A stretch of 7,584 bases of DNA from an uncultured Bacteroidales bacterium (lineage in GTDB: Bacteria > Bacteroidota > Bacteroidia > Bacteroidales > UBA932). The DNA lies in assembly GCA_902488725.1 (NCBI GenBank), contig CABTXO010000071.1, positions 1-7,584 on the forward strand, given 5' to 3'. The translations under genes were made by a program, and so were the position numbers. Below, piece after piece: positions 1-4,802 of this stretch. The number at the start of each line of letters is the position of its first letter. Position 1 is the first letter of the stretch. The notes under the pieces were generated by a model. It did not search any database and was not told where the DNA came from. It saw nothing but the letters and a program-made list of their open reading frames with translations.

Positions 1-124
1 CGCCGACCTTCTTCAGCTTCTCCGCCATCCCGTGGGGACACCGGAAAGAAACCGTCCGGCCGTCACCCTTCGGCCTTCCGGCGCCCGGGCGACGGCCCCC
101 CCGTCTGTCTTTCTTTTCTGTCAT
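1..124 (-). CDS. Small Gly/Arg/Pro-rich DNA-binding-like protein, partial (runs off left edge)
   Basis: The minus strand is open from an ATG at 124 to the window edge, giving 41 residues. The start is basic and carries GGRRPGAGRPKG (residues 9-20), an AT-hook-like Arg-Pro-rich tract found at the head of many small bacterial regulators and antitoxin-like proteins. It is followed by TVSFRCPHGMAEKLKKVG (24-41), a strand-then-helix pattern like the start of a ribbon-helix-helix fold. A second in-frame ATG at 133 would add three residues. I prefer 124, but both fit the leader length from the minus-strand promoter element at 153-160. A GC-rich hairpin at 58-97 is simply the coding DNA of the Gly/Arg/Pro tract. 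DNA binding and autoregulation through the 31-bp palindrome upstream are inferences; the C-terminal part is not visible. Confidence 0.6.
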   Translation of the reverse strand, partial: MTEKKDRRGGRRPGAGRPKGDGRTVSFRCPHGMAEKLKKVG

Positions 125-152
125 ATTCCGCATCCTTTTGCGCACTTTTACG

Positions 153-160
153 CAAAGGTA
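153..160 (-). promoter_or_regulatory. Minus-strand -7 promoter element (TACCTTTG) for the left-edge gene
   Basis: Read on the minus strand, this octamer is TACCTTTG, a full match to the Bacteroidota -7 consensus TAnnTTTG. It would place transcription start near 146, so the leader to the ATG at 124 or 133 is only about 13-22 nt. No good -33 TTTG lies at the usual 19-21 bp; that position falls in the centre of the palindrome at 167-197. An imperfect inverted repeat, CCTTTTGCG (134-142) with CGCAAAGG (151-158), spans the start site. Confidence 0.55.
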
Positions 161-166
161 GCAATA

Positions 167-197
167 TTTTTGAAATACGTGATACGTAATTCAAAAA
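167..197. repeat. 31-bp near-perfect palindrome, candidate operator
   Basis: The left arm TTTTTGAAATACGT (167-180) and right arm ACGTAATTCAAAAA (184-197) are complementary at 13 of 14 positions, around a 3-nt centre GAT. The element is AT-rich in a GC-rich neighbourhood and lacks the GC stem expected of a terminator. It covers the place where the -33 element of the minus-strand promoter should be. This fits an operator for a dimeric or tetrameric regulator, possibly the left-edge protein itself. The regulator is not shown by the sequence. Confidence 0.6.
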
Positions 198-219
198 GAT
201 TGCCGCCAGATTTTGCATC

Positions 220-509
220 GTGTACAGGTTCAACGTGCAGTCCCTCCCGGAGTTCTACAGAGGCATCTTTTCCTTCTCCGCGCTCCAGACCATCACGGGA
301 ATCAACCAGAAGCAGCCGGCCCACTACGCCGCGGCATCAGCAAGCCGAGAAAGGAACAGGCGGACAAGATCGCCAGAGGACTCCGGAGCCTGGCCGAGGA
401 ACTCAGCGTGGTGACGGTCCAGAATCACAACGAGAAAGAATCTCCAATCCTTGAATCATCCGTCTCCCGCCCGGACTCCCGGACGGGGGACCGCCATTAC
501 ACTTCTTGA
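220..509 (+). pseudogene. HicB-family antitoxin remnant (C-terminal DNA-binding part, frameshifted)
   Basis: Two frames joined near 331-335 give a continuous protein like the C-terminal helix-turn-helix part of Bacteroidota HicB antitoxins. The first frame carries VQSLPEFYRGIFSFSALQTI and then TGINQKQPAHYAA. The second continues GISKPRKEQADKIARGLRSL and AEELSVVTV. The expected HYAAG-ISKPR join is broken by loss of one G (GCGGC where GCGGGC would keep frame). The N-terminal HicB domain that neutralises the HicA toxin is missing: an in-frame stop at 187-189 lies about ten codons upstream. A Pro replaces the usual Leu in the NQxQLxHY helix, consistent with decay. The second frame runs about 30 codons past the homology to TGA at 507-509. 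No hicA lies beside it. HicB assignment is from remembered family patterns, not a search. Confidence 0.6.
462..491. terminator. GC-rich hairpin downstream of the HicB remnant, possible terminator
   Basis: The segments 462-474 and 479-491 form a 13-position stem with a 4-nt loop (ACTC). The stem contains GTC, CCCG and CCGG blocks paired to CCGG, CGGG and GAC, interrupted by one G-U wobble and one C-A mismatch. There is no clear U-tract on either side, so an intrinsic terminator is only a possibility. It could have served the HicB remnant. Confidence 0.3.
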
Positions 510-569
510 TATATCAACTATTGATACAAGCGTTCATTTTTTTTGCATTATTTAAAAACAATAATGCAA
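506..569. repeat. AT-rich block with two perfect palindromes upstream of the ATPase promoter
   Basis: TTGATATATCAA (506-517) is a perfect 12-bp palindrome, and part of it (TTGATA) recurs at 521-526. TTGCATTATT (543-552) and AATAATGCAA (560-569) form a perfect 10-bp inverted repeat around a 7-nt spacer, ending one base before the -33 element. A run of eight T lies at 537-544. The arrangement suggests binding sites controlling the downstream promoter; no regulator is identifiable. Confidence 0.5.
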
Positions 570-601
570 TTTGCGTATCATGATTATTGTGGGTATATTT
601 G
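570..601 (+). promoter_or_regulatory. Canonical Bacteroidota promoter of the AAA ATPase gene
   Basis: TTTG at 570-573, a 20-bp spacer and TATATTTG at 594-601 match the primary sigma consensus TTTG-N19-21-TAnnTTTG exactly. The start of transcription should fall near 608, leaving a leader of roughly ten bases before the ATG at 617. An 8-bp palindrome ATCATGAT (577-584) sits between the two elements. Confidence 0.75.
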
Positions 602-616
602 CAAAAAGCAGCGACC

Positions 617-1744
617 ATGAGAAGGAATCCATTCATCACGTCCGGCTATGAAGGACCGGAATATTTCTGCGACAGACAGAAGGAGACATCGGAACTGACC
701 CGTCTCGTCAGGAACGGAAACAACGTGGTCCTCATGTCTCCCAGGCGCATGGGGAAGACCGGGCTTCTGCATCACTGTTTCGGGCAGGACGGAATCGGAA
801 AGGAATACCTCACGTTCATCATTGACATTCTCCCGACGTCCGACTTGTCCGACATGGTGATGACGATGGGGAAGGCCATGCTGTCCCGGTTGATGCCGTC
901 AGGACAACGTGCCGCCGCCAAATTCATAAGGGCGGTGTCCACGCTCCGTCCAACGGTTTCGCTCGACCCCATGGGGAATGCCGATTTCAGCATCGAGACG
1001 GTCCGGCCCAGTTCTCCGGAATACACGCTGGAACAGATTTTCAGCTACATCGAGGAGTCGGACAGACGCCTGCTGATCGCGATGGATGAATTCCAACAGG
1101 TGACCTGTTATCCCGAGAAAAACGTCGAGGCCGTGCTGCGCACATACATTCAAAGTTCCAAAAATTCCACCTGGATATTCTCCGGTTCGTCACGCCATCT
1201 CCTGTCAGAAATGTTCCTCGCCCCTTCAAGACCGTTCTATTCTTCCGCATCCTTCCTGTCGCTGGAACCCATTCCCTGCGAAACATATGCGGCATTCGCG
1301 GAAAGACTTTTCAGGGACTCGGGAAAAAGGCTCGACGCCGCCGTTCCGAAACTGGTATACGACAAATTCGAAGGAGTTACGTGGTTCATGCAGAAGGTGA
1401 TGAACCGGCTGTATTCCGACACCGCACCCGGTGAGGTCTGCAATCCGCCAATGGTCGAGTATGCGGTAAGCGAAATAGTGAAAGGCAACGGAGCCATTTA
1501 CATGGATCTCCTGTATCAACTGTCATCAAGGCAGAAGGAACTTCTCCTGGCGATCAACCGGGAGGGCAGGGCCGAAGCAATCACAAGCGGAAGTTTCGTC
1601 AAGAAACATTCGCTCCCAAGCCCGAGCACGGTGCAGACGGCCGCGAAGGCCCTTGTCGAAAGACAGATAATCACCTTCAATAAAGGCGTATATGAAGTGT
1701 ACGATAAGTTTTTCTCTCTCTGGCTCACATCATGCGGCATCTGA
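617..1744 (+). CDS. P-loop ATPase of the ATPase_2 / COG1672-like family
   Basis: This 375-residue cytoplasmic protein belongs to a family of AAA-type STAND-like ATPases that Bacteroides genomes carry in many copies, with no firmly assigned role. The start NPFITSGYEGPEYFCDR is typical of the family. Walker A is SPRRMGKT (41-48), Walker B is LLIAMDEF (152-159) with Asp157-Glu158, and a sensor-like strand reads WIFSGSSRH (186-194). The C-terminal third looks like a winged helix and ends with the characteristic YEVYDKFFSLWL (359-370). Length is normal for the family and the frame is intact, so it appears functional. The frame also allows a TTG at 587, but that lies upstream of the -7 element, so ATG 617 is chosen. 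It seems to be a single-gene transcript. Substrates, partners and any role in defence or mobile-element biology cannot be read from the sequence. Confidence 0.88.
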   Translation: MRRNPFITSGYEGPEYFCDRQKETSELTRLVRNGNNVVLMSPRRMGKTGLLHHCFGQDGIGKEYLTFIIDILPTSDLSDMVMTMGKAMLSRLMPSGQRAAAKFIRAVSTLRPTVSLDPMGNADFSIETVRPSSPEYTLEQIFSYIEESDRRLLIAMDEFQQVTCYPEKNVEAVLRTYIQSSKNSTWIFSGSSRHLLSEMFLAPSRPFYSSASFLSLEPIPCETYAAFAERLFRDSGKRLDAAVPKLVYDKFEGVTWFMQKVMNRLYSDTAPGEVCNPPMVEYAVSEIVKGNGAIYMDLLYQLSSRQKELLLAINREGRAEAITSGSFVKKHSLPSPSTVQTAAKALVERQIITFNKGVYEVYDKFFSLWLTSCGI

Positions 1745-1804
1745 GTCCCGCGGAGGGGCAAGTTCCGCCGATACTCCCGGGAACCATACGGAACCTCGGG
1801 AAGG

Positions 1805-1819
1805 AGATGGCATCCATCT
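1805..1819 (+). terminator. Short hairpin after the ATPase gene, weak terminator candidate
   Basis: AGATGG (1805-1810) and CCATCT (1814-1819) pair perfectly around CAT, with a TTTT run at 1828-1831. The stem is short and the T-run is displaced by about nine bases, so this is weak. Other small repeats nearby (GCGGA at 1750-1754 with TCCGC at 1764-1768, and TCCCG at 1775-1779 with CGGGA at 1797-1801) may be degenerate structures. The rest of 1745-1915 shows no recognisable gene on either strand. Confidence 0.2.
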
Positions 1820-1915
1820 GACGCCGGTTTTCCCTTGTCCCGCTTTATATATCCCTTCCCCCACGCAGGGAACCCGAAAGTGAAAGAAATTCACTCAAAA
1901 TCCATTGAAAACCAT

Positions 1916-1923
1916 TATCTTTG
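1916..1923 (+). promoter_or_regulatory. -7 promoter element (TATCTTTG) of the lipoprotein gene
   Basis: TATCTTTG matches TAnnTTTG fully. No good TTTG is found 19-21 bp upstream, so the -33 element is weak or absent. Expected transcription start near 1930 gives a leader of about 30 nt to the ATG at 1959. Confidence 0.55.
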
Positions 1924-1958
1924 AATCACAAACCATGACAACTGAAAAATTTCGCACC

Positions 1959-2753
1959 ATGAAGAAATTCATCCACATCGTCATCACCGCGGCGGCCGCC
2001 GCGGCCGTTCTCGCGGGAACGCAGTCCTGCCAAAAATTCGACGACAGCGAAATCTGGACCGAGATCAACCGCCACGACCGGCAGATCAAGGACCACGAGA
2101 CCCGCATCAAGGCCCTCGAGGCGCTGGCGGCGACCATGAATGCGGACATCGCCTCCCTGAAGTCCATCCTGGAAAAGATCCAGTCGAACGTCTACGTGAA
2201 AAACTACGCCCCGGTCAAGGAGGGCGACAAGGTGATCGGCTACACCATCCTGTTCTCCGACGGAGCCTCCGTCACCGTGAACAGCGGCAGGGACGGGAAG
2301 GACGGAACCACGCCCGTCGTCGGGGTCGTGGCGGTCGAAGGCACTTACTACTGGGCCGTGAACGGGCAGCCGATGAAGGACGGGAAGGGGAACATGGTCC
2401 CCTGCACCGGGCCCAAGGGCGACACCGGAGCGTCCGGAGCCGACGGCAAGGATGGAAAGTCCGGCCAGGGCCCCGCGGGCCGGGACGGGGTGACCCCGCA
2501 GATCCGCATCAACCCCACGACGCTGTACTGGGAAGTGTCCTACGACAGCGGCAGGACCTGGACCTCGCTTGGCGTCTCCGCGCAGGGCCCCAAGGGCGAC
2601 ACCGGGGCTCCCGGAGTCAACGGCTCCGACGGCACCTCCGACGCGAACATCTTCTCGTCCGTGACGACCAAGACCGAGAACGGGACGACCTACCTCGTCA
2701 TCAAACTCAAAGACGGACAGACCTTCAAGATTCCCGTGGTGCCGGTCATTTGA
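1959..2753 (+). CDS. DUF4988 (PL29-lyase N-terminal-like) lipoprotein with collagen-like repeats, stand-alone
   Basis: This is a 264-residue predicted lipoprotein. MKK plus an Ala-rich hydrophobic core leads to a lipobox ending in Cys24, followed by QKFDD, an acidic stretch resembling the Bacteroidota export signal that sends lipoproteins to the cell surface. Residues 28-78 form a likely coiled coil (EINRHDRQIKDHETRIKALE). IGYTILFSDGASVTV (93-107) and the Gly/Asp-rich part match DUF4988. Two related units follow: GRDGKDGTTP to YYWAVNG (110-136) and GRDGVTP to LYWEVSYDSGRTW (174-201). Each ends in a collagen-like GPKGDTGA tract (151-158 and 210-217). The protein ends at FKIPVVPVI, just where DUF4988 normally ends and a catalytic or binding domain would follow. 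The start at 1959 is preferred over ATG 1935 and TTG 1905 because it gives a proper signal peptide. Function is unknown; a surface stalk or spacer is an inference. Confidence 0.85.
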   Translation: MKKFIHIVITAAAAAAVLAGTQSCQKFDDSEIWTEINRHDRQIKDHETRIKALEALAATMNADIASLKSILEKIQSNVYVKNYAPVKEGDKVIGYTILFSDGASVTVNSGRDGKDGTTPVVGVVAVEGTYYWAVNGQPMKDGKGNMVPCTGPKGDTGASGADGKDGKSGQGPAGRDGVTPQIRINPTTLYWEVSYDSGRTWTSLGVSAQGPKGDTGAPGVNGSDGTSDANIFSSVTTKTENGTTYLVIKLKDGQTFKIPVVPVI

Positions 2754-2782
2754 AAAGGGTATATTCCGCTCAATTCTCCTTA

Positions 2783-2803
2783 CACCTTGTGATTTCACAG
2801 GTG
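2783..2803. promoter_or_regulatory. Inverted repeat overlapping the -33 region, candidate metal-sensor operator
   Basis: CACCTTGTGA (2783-2792) pairs with TCACAGGTG (2795-2803) around TT, perfect except for one extra T at 2787. It overlaps the probable -33 element at 2793-2796 and has no T-tract after it, so an operator is more likely than a terminator. Because it precedes a metal exporter, an ArsR/SmtB-type or similar metal sensor is a reasonable guess, but no such gene is in the window. A second 6-3-6 repeat, ATCTTT/AAAGAT (2817-2831), overlaps the -7 element. Confidence 0.45.
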
Positions 2804-2823
2804 CCGGAGATCTGTTATCTTTG
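2793..2823 (+). promoter_or_regulatory. Promoter of the metal-exporting ATPase gene
   Basis: TTTC at 2793-2796 (three of four bases of TTTG), a 19-bp spacer and TATCTTTG at 2816-2823 (full match to TAnnTTTG) form a good Bacteroidota promoter. Expected start of transcription is near 2830, with a leader of about 20 nt to the ATG at 2849. Confidence 0.65.
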
Positions 2824-2848
2824 CAAAAGATCGAAAAGGTGACGGAAT

Positions 2849-4741
2849 ATGGAAAAGAGCCTTATCTACAAAGTGATCCGCATCCTGCTGGCGGCCGCAT
2901 TGCTTGCAGTTGCCATGCTGGCGGAGCGGAACAATGCCTGGACGGCCTGGCAGCTGCTGCCCCTCTATCTGGCTCCATACCTGCTCGCAGGGGGCGGCGT
3001 GCTGGCGGAAGCCGCTGAAAAAATCGTGCATGGGGACCTGCTGGACGAGGATTTCCTGATGAGCGTCGCGACCCTGGGGGCGCTGGGGATCGGCTTTCTG
3101 CCCGACACTCCGCACCAGTTCCCGGAAGCCGTGTTCGTCATGATCTTCTACCAGATAGGGGAACTCTTCGAGGAAATCGGTGCGGGCCGCAGCAGGAAGT
3201 CGATCGCGCAACTGATGGAAATCCGGCCCGACGCGGCGAACCGGGAACGGGACGGCCGGGTGGAGACGGTCGATCCGAAGGAAGTGCAGGTCGGAGAGAT
3301 TCTGGTGGTGAAACCCGGGGAAAAAGTGCCGATGGACGGGGTGGTCGTGTCGGGGGAGACTAGTCTCGACACAGTCGCCCTGACCGGGGAGAGCCTGCCG
3401 CGCGAGGCGGTCTGCGGGGATCCGGTATATTCAGGCTGCGTCAACCTGTCCGGCATGATCCGGATGCGGGTCACGAAGCCGTTCGGGGAATCCACTGCTT
3501 CCAAAATTCTGGAACTGGTGGAGCATGCCGGGGAACACAAGTCCCGGAGCGAGCGCTTCATCACCCGGTTCGCGAGGATATACACCCCGTTCGTCGTGTC
3601 GGCCGCCGTAGTGCTGGCCCTGCTTCCGCCCCTCTTGTCCGGCCGATTTGCGGCGGACTTCCCGGTCTGGCTGTACCGCGCATTGACCTTTCTGATCGTC
3701 TCCTGTCCCTGCGCGCTGGTCATCTCCGTACCTCTGGCGTTCTTCGGAGGGATCGGCGGAGCCTCCCGAAAGGGGATTCTCGTGAAAGGAGCCGATGCTC
3801 TGGAGGCTTTAGCCAAGGTCCGGACCGTGGTCTTCGACAAGACGGGTACCCTGACCAAGGGCATTTTCTCCGTCACGGCCGTCCATCCGCAAAAACTGGA
3901 TGCGCGGCAGCTGCTCCACCTGGCCGCCCACGTGGAACGGTATTCCATCCATCCGGTCGCGGCGGCCCTGCGAAATGCCTATCCGGAGGAATCGGACGGC
4001 TGCCGCGTGGAGGCGGTGGAAGAGATCGCAGGACAGGGGGTGAAGGCGCTGGTCAACGGCAGGCAAGTCTGTGTCGGAAACCAGCGGTTGATGGAGGCTG
4101 CCGGGGCGGCATGGAAGCCCTGCAGCCGGGAAGGAACGGTCCTCCATGTCTGCGTGGAGGGGAAATATGCCGGTCACATCGTCATTTCGGACCAGCTGAA
4201 ACCGGATGCGCGGGAGGCCGTTGACGCCTTGCGGCGGGCCGGCGTGACCCGGACGGTGATGCTGACAGGAGACCGGGAGGAAACGGCTGCCGCTGTTGCG
4301 CGCGCCGTCGGGGTCGACTCCTTCCATGCCGGACTGCTGCCCGCGGACAAACTTGCGGCGGTGGAAGATCTGCTGCTGAATATGCCCGCGGCTTCGAAGC
4401 TGGCTTTTGTAGGGGACGGCATCAACGATGCGCCCGTGCTTGCGCGGGCAGACGTGGGCATCGCGATGGGAGGACTGGGGTCGGACGCTGCGATCGAAGC
4501 CGCGGATGTCGTGCTCATGGACGACCGGCCGTCGAAGATGGTGCCGGGAATGGCGATCGCGCGGAAGACCCTCCGGGTCGCGAAACAGAACATCGCGTTC
4601 GCCCTGCTGGTCAAGTTCCTGGTGCTCGGCCTTGCGGCATTCGGTCATGCAACGATGGCGATGGCCGTCTTCGCAGACGTGGGCGTGACGGTGCTGGCGG
4701 TCGTGAATGCCATGCGGAGCGGCCATGTCATCGAATCTTAA
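2849..4741 (+). CDS. cadA: Heavy-metal-exporting P1B-type ATPase (Zn/Cd/Pb type)
   Basis: This 630-residue inner-membrane pump uses ATP to export divalent soft metals from the cytoplasm. All core P-type motifs are intact: TGES (179-182) in the actuator domain, the membrane CPC metal site SCPCAL (285-290), DKTGT with the phosphorylated Asp330, the nucleotide-binding SIHP (366-369), TGD (473-475) and GDGINDAP (522-529). Lys589 in TM7 and Asp610 with Gly612 in TM8 (FADVG) are the residues that mark the P1B-2 Zn/Cd/Pb subgroup rather than copper pumps. There is no N-terminal GMxCxxC metal-binding domain or His-rich tail; the chain begins almost directly with membrane helices, as in other short CadA-like pumps of about 600-650 residues. 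The symbol is by subgroup; zntA is equally usual. It has its own promoter with a candidate operator, and the TonB receptor gene starts 61 bp downstream. Exact metal specificity is not certain. Confidence 0.93.
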   Translation: MEKSLIYKVIRILLAAALLAVAMLAERNNAWTAWQLLPLYLAPYLLAGGGVLAEAAEKIVHGDLLDEDFLMSVATLGALGIGFLPDTPHQFPEAVFVMIFYQIGELFEEIGAGRSRKSIAQLMEIRPDAANRERDGRVETVDPKEVQVGEILVVKPGEKVPMDGVVVSGETSLDTVALTGESLPREAVCGDPVYSGCVNLSGMIRMRVTKPFGESTASKILELVEHAGEHKSRSERFITRFARIYTPFVVSAAVVLALLPPLLSGRFAADFPVWLYRALTFLIVSCPCALVISVPLAFFGGIGGASRKGILVKGADALEALAKVRTVVFDKTGTLTKGIFSVTAVHPQKLDARQLLHLAAHVERYSIHPVAAALRNAYPEESDGCRVEAVEEIAGQGVKALVNGRQVCVGNQRLMEAAGAAWKPCSREGTVLHVCVEGKYAGHIVISDQLKPDAREAVDALRRAGVTRTVMLTGDREETAAAVARAVGVDSFHAGLLPADKLAAVEDLLLNMPAASKLAFVGDGINDAPVLARADVGIAMGGLGSDAAIEAADVVLMDDRPSKMVPGMAIARKTLRVAKQNIAFALLVKFLVLGLAAFGHATMAMAVFADVGVTVLAVVNAMRSGHVIES

Positions 4742-4768
4742 CCGGGCTGTAACCGCGCTGTAACATAC
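4725..4768 (+). promoter_or_regulatory. 11-bp-phased direct repeats, OmpR/PhoB-like binding site
   Basis: CTGTAAC occurs twice exactly 11 bp apart (4747-4753 and 4758-4764), each copy preceded by G. The same register extends upstream: TCTTAAC at 4736-4742 keeps the TAAC core, and ATGTCAT at 4725-4731 matches the PhoB heptamer CTGTCAT except for its first base. Seven-base units with four-base spacers are the known layout of PhoB boxes and other OmpR-family sites. The array ends about 10 bp before the putative -7 element. The two upstream units lie at the end of the metal ATPase gene, whose stop codon is part of one unit. The regulator's identity is inferred. Confidence 0.5.
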
Positions 4769-4774
4769 AAGTGG

Positions 4775-4782
4775 GAATTTTG
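4775..4782 (+). promoter_or_regulatory. Candidate -7 element (GAATTTTG) of the TonB receptor gene
   Basis: GAATTTTG matches TAnnTTTG at all fixed positions except the first. No -33 TTTG is visible; instead the 11-bp direct repeats occupy that region, as expected for an activator-dependent promoter. The ATG at 4803 would have a leader of about 13-15 nt. Confidence 0.35.
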
Positions 4783-4802
4783 TGGCCGATAAAAAACGGG
4801 CC

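Noticed and set aside
58..97. Strong GC-rich hairpin (GGCCGTC with GACGGCC, plus CCC with GGG) that could be a terminator.
   Set aside because: It lies inside the minus-strand coding sequence for the Gly/Arg/Pro tract, and no T-tract follows directly.
32..454. A 140-codon plus-strand open frame.
   Set aside because: Its left part is antisense to the left-edge gene and it crosses the palindrome and the HicB relic out of frame. The composition is low-complexity Arg/Ser/Pro.
506..517. TTGATATATCAA as an FNR-type site.
   Set aside because: FNR sites have a 4-bp gap between TTGAT and ATCAA. Here the gap is 2 bp, so only a generic palindrome is reported.
587..616. TTG at 587 as the start of the AAA ATPase.
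   Set aside because: It lies within the promoter, upstream of the expected transcription start. Family members begin near the ATG at 617.
1926..2798. A 290-codon minus-strand frame opposite the lipoprotein gene.
   Set aside because: It is a shadow produced by high-GC codons. The plus strand has a signal peptide, a promoter and recognisable domain patterns.
2788..2799. TGTGA...TCACA as a CRP-type site.
   Set aside because: CRP sites need a 6-bp spacer and here it is 2 bp.
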